In this document: piece after piece, positions 17,393 through 25,671 of the stretch
Layout of the letters: every line of letters begins with the position of its first letter
How positions within the stretch are numbered: position 1 is the stretch's first letter
Assembly: GCF_000720765.1 (NCBI RefSeq)
Contig: NZ_JODC01000016.1
Span: 127,617 to 191,616 of the forward strand
DNA from: Streptomyces sp. NRRL S-646
GTDB lineage: Bacteria; Actinomycetota; Actinomycetes; Streptomycetales; Streptomycetaceae
Direction: 5' to 3'
Length of the DNA stretch: 64,000 bases
The notes under the pieces: generated by a model
Databases searched by the model: none
What the model was told of the DNA's origin: nothing
What the model saw: the letters and a program-made list of their open reading frames with translations, nothing else
Position numbers and translations under genes: made by a program

Positions 17393-18283
17393 TCAGGTGA
17401 ATGAGAAGTGGGCTGCGGCCTCGGCGGGCGTGGCCCCTTGAAGGCGTCCAGGGACGTCGTGGACGGCGTTTGCGCCCTCGGTGCGCAGTTGGTCAGCCCC
17501 GGCGTGGCGGGCCATGACCGCGGCGTAGCCGCGGATGTCTGCGGCAGTGATGTCAGTACGGCCTCGCTCTGCGTGCTGTTGGAGGAGAAGGCCGAGGTCC
17601 GGGGTGAATCGCAGCATGGTCACCGGGGCGTTGAAGCGCCTGGCAATGGCGATGAGTCGGGTGCGCGCCTGTGGGGTGACATTCGTGGACTCCGCGACTG
17701 CGGTTTGTCCGGCGGCGAGCCGGGCGACGATCCTGCGGTCGCGTTCCTCGAAGATTCGAGCGTCCGCCGCGTCGGGGTCAGCGTCGGTGGGTGAGGTGCC
17801 GAGGAGTTCCGTGCGGATCTCGTCGCTGGAGACCACGGCGTCCTCGTCGATCTGGCCGTGCGCGATCAGTGCCCGCACGAAGCTGGTCTTGCCGGAAGCC
17901 GGTGGGCCGACGAGGAGCACGAGCCCCGCTGGGACGCGGGTCGGCCCGGAGCCGCCCAGCGGGTGAGGTTCGAGGTAGAGGTCGCCCGCGCAGTCCAGGG
18001 CCTCTTCCGCCGAGCCGGCCGGCAGGCCGCTGGGGAGGATGCTGTCCCGGTAGCTGTCGTTGCCGGCCTCGTAGAGGGCGAAGCCCCAGGTGTGCAGGAC
18101 GCCGGTGAAGCGCAGGCGGCACAGCGGAAGCCGCTCGCCGTCCTTCAACTCGCCGTCTACGTAGGCGAATCCAGCTCGAAATCGGACGTGGACCCCTCTG
18201 AGTTGCGGCCAGTGCTCGGTGGTGTGGGTGTTGAGCCGCTGGCGCAAGTGGTGCTGCATGGACTCGGGCGGGTTCTTCGGCAC
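17393..18283 (-). CDS. P-loop ATPase/polynucleotide-kinase-like protein
   Basis: A 296-residue protein. Residues 120-280 form a zeta-toxin/polynucleotide-kinase-type P-loop domain: Walker A GPPASGKTS at 126-134, VVSSDEIRTELLG with the acidic residue after strand 2, and AVAESTNVTPQARTRLIAIA. Then come the substrate-lid arginines and DITAADIRGYAAVMARH. Residues 1-115 are a separate domain of unknown type (VRFRAGFAYVDGELKDGERL, LCRLRFTGVLHTWGFALYE). Related kinases phosphorylate nucleic-acid ends, nucleotides or sugars; the target here is unknown. The gene is single and intact, with a strong hairpin after its stop. Confidence 0.75.
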   Translation of the reverse strand: MPKNPPESMQHHLRQRLNTHTTEHWPQLRGVHVRFRAGFAYVDGELKDGERLPLCRLRFTGVLHTWGFALYEAGNDSYRDSILPSGLPAGSAEEALDCAGDLYLEPHPLGGSGPTRVPAGLVLLVGPPASGKTSFVRALIAHGQIDEDAVVSSDEIRTELLGTSPTDADPDAADARIFEERDRRIVARLAAGQTAVAESTNVTPQARTRLIAIARRFNAPVTMLRFTPDLGLLLQQHAERGRTDITAADIRGYAAVMARHAGADQLRTEGANAVHDVPGRLQGATPAEAAAHFSFT

Positions 18284-18331
18284 GGACCCATCCTGCCGCC
18301 CCTGATCGGTCCCCGGCCGTGATCATTGCTC

Positions 18332-19279
18332 ATGACCGAGGGCTCTGGGCGATGTGCGGCAGTGCCGGTGGTGCTGGACGAGGAGACGCGCGGTGCACTG
18401 CTGCGGATCGCCTCATCGGCGAAGGCACAGGTGAGGCAGGTCCTGCGGGCCCAGATCGTGCTGGCCGCAGCGGGCGGGGCGGGAAACGCGGCGATCGCGC
18501 GCCGTCTGGCGGTGGGCGTGAACACGGTCCGCAAGTGGCGCGGACGGTTCGCCGAACGCGGGCTGGAAGGCCCGAAGGACGCCGCCCGCTCAGGCCGGCC
18601 GCGCCGCTACGACGACTTGGTGCGCGTGGCGGTGGTCGCCGCGGCCACCGGCATCCCGCCCGGACCCGCCGCCACCTGGACCCAGACAACCATCGCCGCC
18701 CAGGTCGCTGGTACCGTCTCCCCCGCGATATCGGCCTCCCAGGTCGGCCGGATCATGGCCGGCCTGGCCCTGAAACCGCACAAGGTCCGCGGCTGGCTCA
18801 CCCGGCGCGACACCCCCGACTTTTGGGACCGCGTCCGGGACATCAGCACTAGAGCGTTACGGGTCGCGAGCGTGGAGTACAGGGCCAAGCACGCCGAGGT
18901 CGCCACCCGCAACATCGCGCGGGCGGGTCTCGACGGGATCGTCCAGATGCGGGTGGGCCCGGCCCTGGAGTCGCTGCCCGAGCTGGCCGACGAGGACCCG
19001 GCCCCGTTCGACCTGGTCTTCATCGACGCCGACACGGGCAACGACACGCACTACGTGGAGTGGGCGCTCAGACTCACCCGCGCGGGCAGCCTGATCGTGG
19101 TGGACATCGTCGTACAGCAGGGCCGGGTGGCCGACGCGGACAGCACCTCGCCGGACGTGCTGGGCAGCCGCGCGGCGATCGAACTGATCGGCAGCCACCC
19201 GAGGTTGGCCGGCACCGCGCTCCAGACGGTGGGCAGCAAGGGGCACGACGGCTTCGCGCTGGCGCGCGTGCTGGGGTAG
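18332..19279 (+). pseudogene. chimeric ORF: IS630 transposase N-terminus fused to O-methyltransferase C-terminus
   Basis: One uninterrupted frame of about 315 codons joins two unrelated parts. Residues 1-172 are the IS630 helix-turn-helix and linker (GNAAIARRLAVGVNTVRKWR, RFAERGLEGPKDAARSGRPR, LKPHKVRGWLTRRDTPDFW). From about residue 176 it becomes a class I O-methyltransferase lacking its first half: VEYRAKHAEVATRNIARAGL, DLVFIDADTGNDTHYVEWAL and LQTVGSKGHDGFALARVLG. CTAG at 18849-18852 lies at the join and resembles an IS630 target. Both parents lost essential parts (DDE core; SAM glycine loop), so activity is unlikely. Confidence 0.8.
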
Positions 19280-19314
19280 CCCCTTCCCGCGGCCCCTTCC
19301 CGGTCGTCAGCTCT

Positions 19315-20142
19315 TCAGCTCTTCGGGGTGAGTTGGAATTCGGGGAGGGACGGTGTGGACAGGCCGAAGCCGGAGGACGGGTAGCCGGACGGAGCGGGGG
19401 ACGCCGTGGGGACGCCGTTGTCGTCGCAGAGTTGGGGCCCGGAGGGCGCGAACACGTGGTAGTCGACCACGCGCTTGGTGGGGAAGGTGACGGTGTCGCC
19501 GAGGATCGAGTTACCCGTGTCGATCTTGGTCGGCAGTTCGCGGGACTTGAGCGCAGCGCCGACGTAGATCGCCTCCAGGAAGCCGTCGCAGGGGCTGGCC
19601 TTGGTCGAGGCGAAGCCCTTCGGCGGCTTCACGTCGTGGACCGCACGGCCGTCGATGTGCAGTTCGCTGCGCTTCAGGGACTTCATGGCGAAGTCGTAGT
19701 TCACCTCCCTCGCAAGGGGGTCGGCGGCCGAAGTGGCGGAGGACGGCCGGTAGTTGATCCGCCAGTACTCGACCTGGACGGAGACCTTGGCACACAGGGG
19801 CCCGTCGAAACCGGGCGTGGACTTGCCGAAACGGACCTCTCCCGGGCCCAGGGCGGGCTGGCCGATCTGTCCCCAGTGAACCCAGTCCACCGCCTTCGCC
19901 GTGCTCCACTTCGCGTTCGGGTGGCAGCCGTCCGCGTTCGTGGGATACACGTCCGACGGTGAGACCACCGGGGTGGGCGAGGCGGTCGAGGGGGTCCCGA
20001 CCGGGTCCGCCGCCGTCACGGTCGTGCTCGGGGACTGGCCCGACCCAGAATCGTCGCCACCCCCGCCCGAGCAGCCGGCAAGCGACAGCACGGCCGCAAC
20101 GAGCCCCACCCCGAGCCGAACCCGTCTGTGCGCAGTGGTCAT
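19315..20142 (-). CDS. secreted lipoprotein, function unknown
   Basis: A 275-residue exported protein with a lipoprotein signal: Arg-rich start, hydrophobic VGLVAAVLSL and lipobox LAGC at about residues 21-24. A Gly/Ser/Thr linker typical of Streptomyces lipoproteins follows. The mature domain (about 65-275) has three further Cys residues (DGCHPNAKW, GPLCAKVSV, SPCDGFLEAIYVGAAL) and a fourth near the C-terminus (GPQLCDDNG), allowing disulfides. No known domain is recognised. It is convergent with the chimeric ORF and has no operon partner. Confidence 0.8.
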   Translation of the reverse strand: MTTAHRRVRLGVGLVAAVLSLAGCSGGGGDDSGSGQSPSTTVTAADPVGTPSTASPTPVVSPSDVYPTNADGCHPNAKWSTAKAVDWVHWGQIGQPALGPGEVRFGKSTPGFDGPLCAKVSVQVEYWRINYRPSSATSAADPLAREVNYDFAMKSLKRSELHIDGRAVHDVKPPKGFASTKASPCDGFLEAIYVGAALKSRELPTKIDTGNSILGDTVTFPTKRVVDYHVFAPSGPQLCDDNGVPTASPAPSGYPSSGFGLSTPSLPEFQLTPKS

Positions 20143-20399
20143 TCCGCTTCCCCCCGTCCGTTCGGTGGATCACCGATGCTCCCAGGGGAGGTTGCCCTTC
20201 GGCCATGTCGGAAAACACACGTTCGGGGGAAGTGTCGGGGTCTCAGAACTCGTGGGGGCGGACGCCTGGCTTTGTGCGCGAGAGCGGGCTCTGGTCCACT
20301 TCGTGTGGTGGTGTACGCAGCGTGACGTTTGAACCTCTGGGCGATGCGGTCGAGGTCGCCCGAAAATCGCCCAGCCGACATGCGGCGGGGTCGACACCA

Positions 20400-21014
20400 C
20401 GCCGGAGGGTTGTTCACCGGGCAGTGGCAAATCCGCGCGACCAAGCTCGACGCCTACAAGCCCTACCTAGCCCAGCGCTGGCAGAAAGGCTGCACCAACG
20501 CCTGGAAGCTGTGGGAGGAGATCAGAGAGCTGGGCCTACCCGGACGGCCACGGAAACGTCCGGAACTGCGTGAGCAGGTCTCTGCGCCGCAAGCCCCAGC
20601 CGGTCGGGCCCCGGCCGCCCTCGGTCCGCGCCGTGACCTGCTGGATCCTGCCCCCACTTGGACGCGCTGGTCGAGAGCGACCGGATCCAGCTCAAGGCTG
20701 TGCTGGTCAACTGCCCCGAGCTGGATGTCCTCGCCAAGCACGTCCGGGCCTTCGCCCACATGGTCACCGACCTTCGAGGCGACCAACTGCCAGAGTGGAT
20801 CGAATCAGCCAGAGCCTCTGCCGACTTGCCCAGTCTCAGCCGGTTCGCTCACCACCTCGAACGCGACCTTGACGCCGTCGTCGCAGAGCTCTCCCACCCG
20901 TGGAACTCCGGCGTCGTGGAAGGTCATGTCAACCGGATCAAGATGCTCGAGCGCCAGATGTTCGGCCGCGCAGGATTGTAGCTCCTCCCCAAGCGCGTCC
21001 TGCTCGCCAAGTGA
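20400..21014 (+). pseudogene. second ISL3-family transposase remnant
   Basis: Fragments in three frames give the C-terminal half of an ISL3 transposase. In order they are GLFTGQWQIRATKLDAYKPY and LAQRWQKGCTNAWKLWEEIR (frame 1), YPDGHGNVRNCVSRSLRR (frame 2), then IQLKAVLVNCPELDVLAKHV, WNSGVVEGHVNRIKMLERQM and FGRAGL followed by a TAG and LLPKRVLLAK (frame 3). The N-terminal zinc finger and most of the catalytic domain are absent. It differs at many positions from the copy at 8041-9310, so it is a different ISL3 member. Confidence 0.8.
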
Positions 21015-21019
21015 CGTTG

Positions 21020-21357
21020 TCAGCGGGCCTGATCCGACTGCCTGTGTTCGTCATCGATCCTGCGGGACATCACCTCGAGGATCAGATTCTCAAGGGCGTG
21101 CGGCATTGGCCCGAAGCTGGCCACCCAGGTTTCGACAAGGCAGATCTCACTGCCCTCATCGATGCCTATAAAGAAACGGCCGCCATCCAGCTCGCCGAGC
21201 GGGAAGAGACGTCTCCCCAAGCCAACTCCGGGTTCAGCTCGAACGGTTCCCGAGCTCGGTTGATCCCCGGGCCACCGATGCTCACGGTCAGCCCTCCGAA
21301 CTCCTGGAGAAACGCCTCCGCAGCGTCGTGCATGACGATGCCGACCGAGAGCCTCTT
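21020..21357 (-). pseudogene. SUKH-3 family immunity-type protein, frameshifted and 5'-truncated
   Basis: The minus strand reads VMHDAAEAFLQEFGGLTVSI and GPGINRAREPFELNPELAWG. After a frameshift near 21210 it continues GRRLFPLGELDGGRFFIGID and EICLVETWVASFG, ending at a stop at 21020. This order is diagnostic of SUKH-3, a domain found in immunity proteins of polymorphic toxins. The first ~25 residues and a start codon are missing. Upstream, the opposite strand carries a toxin-like tail, so the original toxin-immunity context has been rearranged. Confidence 0.75.
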
Positions 21358-21501
21358 CTGGTTCACAACTGCGGCGGAGCCTACAGATGGGCTCCGCCGA
21401 ACGCCTCCACCGACGTACTTGCCCCAGGCCAAGCCTGGCACCCCAGCCAGGGCATACCGGTAATCGGGCGGCTTCCGGACACCGCCGTGGGAGGTCAATG
21501 A
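21349..21501 (+). pseudogene. polymorphic-toxin (RHS/HINT-type) C-terminal fragment
   Basis: A short plus-strand frame reads EPLLVHNCGGAYRWAPPNAS, TDVLAPGQAWHPSQGIPVIG and RLPDTAVGG before a stop. (L)VHNCGG is the classic end of the pretoxin/HINT region of actinomycete polymorphic toxins, after which the toxin domain begins. Only about 45 residues remain. An IS5 copy starts exactly at the downstream stop (shared IS end at 21501-21512), so insertion probably removed the toxin domain. The reading further upstream is only the antisense of the SUKH-3 remnant. Confidence 0.6.
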
Positions 21502-21518
21502 CGTTTTCTCAGCGGTTT

Positions 21519-22360
21519 TCATTTCCAGACGCCGTTGAGAACGATGGCGGCTCGGGCGATGTCGCCGATCCACCTGGGGCTGAGCGTGACGTGTTGCAGG
21601 GTTCGCCACCGCTGCTTGAGTTCGGCTGCGGCGCGTTCCCCGAGGGCGCGGACGCCTCTAATCAGGCTGTTGGTGGCGCGCGTGTCCGCGTGCAGGGTCT
21701 GTTCGGAGCGGCCCTTCGGGCGCCGGACCGGGACAACGATGCCGATCCCCGCGCCGATGTAGCCCTTGTCGGCGAGGGTGGGCAGGCCATCGGCGGCGGC
21801 CTTGCACAGCGCGGGCAATGCGTGGATGCGTGCGGCGGTGATGTCGGGGGTGGAGCCGGGCTCGGGCTCGGCGTCGTAGACCCACAGCGGGGTGCCGTCC
21901 GGGGCGGACAAGAACTGCACGTTGCCGCCGAAGGCCTTGTGTTTCAGGCTGAACCACAGGTCGTTGCCGTTGTCGCGGACTCCCGCGACGCGGTCGCACT
22001 CGATCAGCGTGCCGTCGCGGATCACGTGGGTCATGCCCTCGCGTCGGCAGCGGTCCAGGACCTGGTGGAGGTCGGAGGCCTGGGCGGCGAGGACATCGAT
22101 GCCTTCGTGCAGGTAGCGGTAGCCGGTGGCCTGGGAGACGCCGGCGTCGCAGGCCAGGCAGTGGACGCATCCGCGCTCGCGGAACCAGCGCAGCACCAGC
22201 ACGGCTTGACGGAATGGCCGAGCGCGCGGCTGCCGCGCGGAGTGCCAATTCACCGCCGGTGCGCGGCCAGCAGACGGGGCAGGTACTCCACGACATGGCG
22301 CGGGACGTCGAGCGTGGCGACATAGGTGACCAACGTGAAGCCTCTGGTGGTTACGGACAT
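21519..22360 (-). pseudogene. IS5-family transposase (DDE_Tnp_4 type), nearly complete
   Basis: Starts at ATG 22360 with VTYVATLDVPRHVVEYLPRL and LAAHRR, then an in-frame TGA and IGTPRGSRALG. A one-base deletion follows, and the remaining protein stays in one frame: RQAVLVLRWFRERGCVHCLA, THVIRDGTLIECDRVAGVRD (first Asp), GLPTLADKGYIGAGIGIVVP (second Asp), LGERAAAELKQRWRTLQHVT (Glu). All DDE residues are present but the nonsense codon and frameshift inactivate it. The 3' end of the element carries CTGAGAAAAC, also found at 23565-23574. Confidence 0.85.
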
Positions 22361-22448
22361 GATCTTGTGGTGAGACCTGTCCTACCAGGGGCTTTTCGTC
22401 CGTTCGAGCCCGGGGCCCGCATACCCGATCCGCGCTGGATCGAGTGGC

Positions 22449-23261
22449 TCAAGCCTTCTCGGCGCCGATCGAGTAGGTGAGGGGAGTGCGCGGAGCTCCC
22501 TCCGGATGCCGGTAGATGTCACCGTCGTGGCGCTCAAGCGACTGGCGTTGGAGGTAGAAGGTGTGGTCATGCTCGTGAAGAAACTGGATCCGTAGCCCAG
22601 CTCCGGCGATCGCCGAGACAACGGACGACAGACTGTGCCGCCACTCGACGGTCTCGTTGGCCTCGGTCGTTGCCGCCTCGTCGGCGTACGTACCGGGGCC
22701 TCCCGAGGCTTCCGGACCTTCATCGAAGTAGTCGTGTGTGACCGTGCTTCCGGTCTCGTCATCGAGGAGGTAGCTGAAGGGATGGAACTCTGCGAGGTAC
22801 AGGTGTCCACCTGGGGCGAGCAGTTCGGCGACCACCGACGCCCAGCGGCTGATGTCGGGAAGCCAGTTCAGCGCCCCGAAGCTGACGTAGACGATGTCGA
22901 AGGTCTCCCCCTCGACTGCCGAGACCGCATCGTAGGCGTCCGCGGTCAGGAAGCGTGCGTCGATGCCGAGTTCGGTTGCGAGTTGTGAAGCCGCTTCGAT
23001 CGCGGGTGGAGAGAAGTCCAGCCCGGTGACCTGGGCTCCTCGTGCCGCCCACGACAGCGTGTCCCGGCCGAAGTGGCACTGCAGATGGATCAGGCGCTTG
23101 CCCCTGACATCCCCCACCTCGGCTGTCTCGAAGTCCTTCAGCGAATCGGGCCGGGCCCGGAACCCCTCCATGTCGTAGAGGTCCGCGCCCAGATGGATGG
23201 GCACCCGCTCGTCCCAGTACGCCTTGTTCAACTCCCGCCAGCGCCCTGCCAGGTCACCCAT
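22449..23261 (-). CDS. class I SAM-dependent methyltransferase
   Basis: A 270-residue methyltransferase. Motif I is RLIHLQCHFGRDTLSWAARG around residues 57-76, followed by VTGLDFSPPAIEAASQLATE and FDIVYVSFGALNWLPDISRW. The later strand is LLAPGGHLYLAEFHPFSYLL. Together these define the Methyltransf_11/25-like Rossmann core. The C-terminal part (residues ~180-270) is typical of a widespread actinomycete subgroup of unknown substrate, ending LTYSIGAEKA. I chose the ATG at 23261 because the conserved AGRWRELNKAYWDERVPIHL begins immediately; no strong SD is seen. It is flanked by IS5 material on both sides. Confidence 0.85.
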   Translation of the reverse strand: MGDLAGRWRELNKAYWDERVPIHLGADLYDMEGFRARPDSLKDFETAEVGDVRGKRLIHLQCHFGRDTLSWAARGAQVTGLDFSPPAIEAASQLATELGIDARFLTADAYDAVSAVEGETFDIVYVSFGALNWLPDISRWASVVAELLAPGGHLYLAEFHPFSYLLDDETGSTVTHDYFDEGPEASGGPGTYADEAATTEANETVEWRHSLSSVVSAIAGAGLRIQFLHEHDHTFYLQRQSLERHDGDIYRHPEGAPRTPLTYSIGAEKA

Positions 23262-23379
23262 GAGTCCGGACGATACACGGAGGCGGACTGGCCCACTACG
23301 CTGTCGGACCCGCCAACCAACAAGTGGCCATGACCAGGTCGATCGGCTCTCGAAATCCAACTCCGGATGCGCGTACGGG

Positions 23380-23575
23380 GACACCTCCGCCAACGCACAG
23401 TTGATCTTCCGCGCCCGATGGGCGGCACGTGCGCGCTCGGCGAGCGACTGCCGCCGAACTCAAGCAGCGATGACGCACCCGCCGCACGTCACGCTCAGCC
23501 CCAACCGCATCGGCGACCTCACCCGCGTCGCCGCGTTCTCAAGGGAATCCAAAAGTGATCATCACTGAGAAAACC
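23380..23575 (+). mobile_element. IS5-family 3'-end fragment
   Basis: Decayed plus-strand sequence still encodes LGERL-AAELKQR-like and TLSPNRIGDLTRVA pieces, matching the last residues of the IS5 copy at 21519-22360. It ends with the shared terminus CTGAGAAAAC at 23565-23574. Only the last ~200 bp of the element are present, on the opposite strand to the larger copy, with the methyltransferase gene between them. Confidence 0.65.
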
Positions 23576-23790
23576 TCAATGGCCCGGTTATGCCAAGCTC
23601 GTTGCCGAGCCCTGGAATCTCGCCAAGACTGATGCGTGGATTCAGACCATCATCAACCAGCGTGGCACCGTGTACGTCGCCTCACCCACAAAGGGAACGT
23701 ACTGGCACACAGAACGCCAGGAGCCTTCAGTTTTCGCCCGCGAGATTCAGCCACTGCTGCAAGCCGAGGACCGATGGAAGGGGGACTGTC

Positions 23791-24327
23791 TTGTCCCGTA
23801 GGCAAGACGCCAACAGCGGGCAGGGACAGGACGCCTCGCTGTCACGCCTTCGCGACAAACGCTTCAACGGCTACCTCAGGATCCGGCTTCCGCATGAACT
23901 GGACACAGAAGTCGAGGCGATCATCGCCGCGTATATGCGTGGACCCGTGACAGCCAGGCAGAAAATGGCCGAAGGCGTCGACAGGAGAGCCGCTGCAATA
24001 CTCAGCGCGTATGGGCAGCGGATGGCGTCCACGGCAGTCCGGACCATATCCGTGGAGCCCCTCAAGCGCGGTCTTGTCGCTGTAAGTCTGGCGGAGGGGC
24101 GGCTCGACCAACCGTACGACAACTTGTTCGTGCTGGCTGCCCTCAACGATGGTGCGACCCTCGTCGGAACCACCCTCCAGACGCTCCTCGCCGACGTGGC
24201 GCGTGTAGCGCCTCAAGCCGGTTTGAAGGCAATTCAGGATTTCGACCAGCGGCAAGACCGAGACAAGTCGCTTGAGTCCATGGGGCTCAGAAGGACGGGC
24301 AGCGGACAGACATTTCTCTACAGCTGA
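23791..24327 (+). CDS. hypothetical protein, 178 residues, TTG start
   Basis: The TTG at 23791 is favoured because AAGGGGGA lies a few bases upstream; earlier in-frame starts lie in low-quality sequence. The protein is soluble: a disordered Gln/Gly/Asp-rich opening, then RFNGYLRIRLPHELDTEVEA, MAEGVDRRAAAILSAYGQRM, SVEPLKRGLVAVSLAEGRLD, YDNLFVLAALNDGATLVGTT and a mixed C-terminus. No known domain is recognised. It is the first of three uncharacterised plus-strand genes (to 25496) following an IS5 end. Confidence 0.6.
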   Translation: MSRRQDANSGQGQDASLSRLRDKRFNGYLRIRLPHELDTEVEAIIAAYMRGPVTARQKMAEGVDRRAAAILSAYGQRMASTAVRTISVEPLKRGLVAVSLAEGRLDQPYDNLFVLAALNDGATLVGTTLQTLLADVARVAPQAGLKAIQDFDQRQDRDKSLESMGLRRTGSGQTFLYS

Positions 24328-24612
24328 CGCCTGTTCCTGACCGTCCGGGGGGATCTGTTTGGAATCTGCTGAGGCTGACGGGAACCGCCCCCGCTGTGCT
24401 GCGCAGTCGACGGGGGGTCCTGTACACCACCATCGCTGCCGCCATCGGCGCCGGCGGGCTGGCCACGGTGACTGCCGCAGCCCTGCGCGACACGGCATCC
24501 GGCCCAAAACAGGCGCCAGCCCATATTCGCGGTACTGCACCATTGCCGTTCACACAGGTGAACTCCCTCGACCTCGCAGGCACCCCTTGGACCACACCAC
24601 CAGGAGGGACCA
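24328..24612. other. intergenic with possible small membrane-protein frame
   Basis: A plus-strand frame from 24396 reads LYTTIAAAIGAGGLATVTAA, which would be a membrane helix, but it runs on through the start of the next gene in a different frame and has no clear SD. Possibly a truncated secreted or membrane protein; otherwise promoter DNA of the gene at 24613. Confidence 0.3.
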
Positions 24613-25002
24613 GTGTCGTACTCACAACTACTCACCCCCGACGCGAAGCTCGCCGACGCCAAGAAGCTGTTGAGCCTCCCACGCATCGTCGTGATCTGCG
24701 GCTCCACCCGCTTCATGGTCGAGATGAACGAGGCCGATCTGCGGGAGACCACAGCCGGAAAGATTGTCGTCAAACCGGGCTGTGACATGAAGTCGCCGCA
24801 CGAACTCTCGTCCGATCCTGTCGGGGCCGAGGTGCTCAAGGTTCGACTCGACGATCTGCACCGGGCGAAGATCCGGCTCGCTGATGAGGTGCTCGTAGTC
24901 GGCGACTACATCGGAGACAGCACCCGAGCCGAAATCGCCTACGCCCGGTCGCTGGGCAAGCCCGTGCGGTTCACTCACCCCGAGGTCGACCCTGACGCCT
25001 GA
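24613..25002 (+). CDS. nucleoside 2-deoxyribosyltransferase-like/DUF4406-like protein
   Basis: A 129-residue protein starting at GTG 24613, with SD AGGAGGGA six bases upstream. The fold pattern is Rossmann-like: LPRIVVICGSTRFMVEMNEA (strand then Gly-Ser loop), a central RLDDLHRAKIRLADEVLVVG and DYIGDSTRAEIAYARSLGKP. The last motif (glycine, Ser-Thr, then Glu in an alpha helix) is the usual nucleotide-binding end of nucleoside deoxyribosyltransferase and DUF4406 proteins. Related proteins bind or cleave nucleoside or ADP-ribose-like ligands; the actual reaction is unknown. Confidence 0.65.
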   Translation: MSYSQLLTPDAKLADAKKLLSLPRIVVICGSTRFMVEMNEADLRETTAGKIVVKPGCDMKSPHELSSDPVGAEVLKVRLDDLHRAKIRLADEVLVVGDYIGDSTRAEIAYARSLGKPVRFTHPEVDPDA

Positions 25003-25079
25003 CCCTGGCTCTGACGTCGTTCAGGCGCCGCCCAGGCAGAGACGGATCGCGACACTGCTCGCGCAGAAGGAGCGTTGAC

Positions 25080-25496
25080 ATGACCCGGCATGGCGACGAG
25101 TTGTCCGTGCTGATGAAACGCCTCTCGTACCAGGGGCGTGTGTACGTCCGCTCCGGGCCGCTGCGGCCGACGAGCGACGGCGCGAGCGGAGTCGTGGCCG
25201 CTGAAGTGCACACCCTGTTCAGGCAGCTGTACCGGAAGGACTGGCGACAGAACGCCTCCGATTCGACGGGACCAGCACCCGTTCAGCAGGTCGAGGAGGC
25301 ACTGGACGGTATCGACACCCAGAGGGCCGCGTCTCTCCTGGGGCGCCTTGCCTCCCGGTGCCTTGTGTGGTCCGACGTCGCGTTCATGGATTCTGCCGAG
25401 GCCGCTGTCGTCGCGGGGCAGGTCGTGGAACTCCTCGGGACGGCAGCGCAATGGGCCAATTCCAACCTGAATACGCTGGTCATGGGGCTGGTGTGA
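25080..25496 (+). CDS. hypothetical protein, 138 residues
   Basis: The ATG at 25080 has SD AAGGAGC. The protein is mostly helical and acidic: KRLSYQGRVYVRSGPLRP, VVAAEVHTLFRQLYRKDWRQ, VQQVEEALDGIDTQRAASLL and AEAAVVAGQVVELLGTAAQW, with no membrane segment or signal peptide. No family recognised. It follows the 24613 gene with a 77-base gap and may be co-transcribed with it. Confidence 0.6.
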   Translation: MTRHGDELSVLMKRLSYQGRVYVRSGPLRPTSDGASGVVAAEVHTLFRQLYRKDWRQNASDSTGPAPVQQVEEALDGIDTQRAASLLGRLASRCLVWSDVAFMDSAEAAVVAGQVVELLGTAAQWANSNLNTLVMGLV

Positions 25497-25671
25497 GTGG
25501 TGGGTGGGATTCTTGTGCTGGTCGCAGCACAGATCGCCAGCAGGTGATCGTCTGTCACGGGGCGGTTCCCGTGGATCCCGTCGAGCAAGTGCGATTGTTC
25601 GTAGGGTCGCTCCCGGGAGAGACGTTTGTCCACGCCGGGTCATGAACCTGCCGATCGGACTGTAACCGGCG

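Noticed and set aside
21250..21348. Upstream extension of the toxin tail on the plus strand (reads ELLEKRLRSVVHDDADREP)
   Set aside because: It is exactly antisense to the conserved SUKH-3 segment, which is the better-supported reading there.
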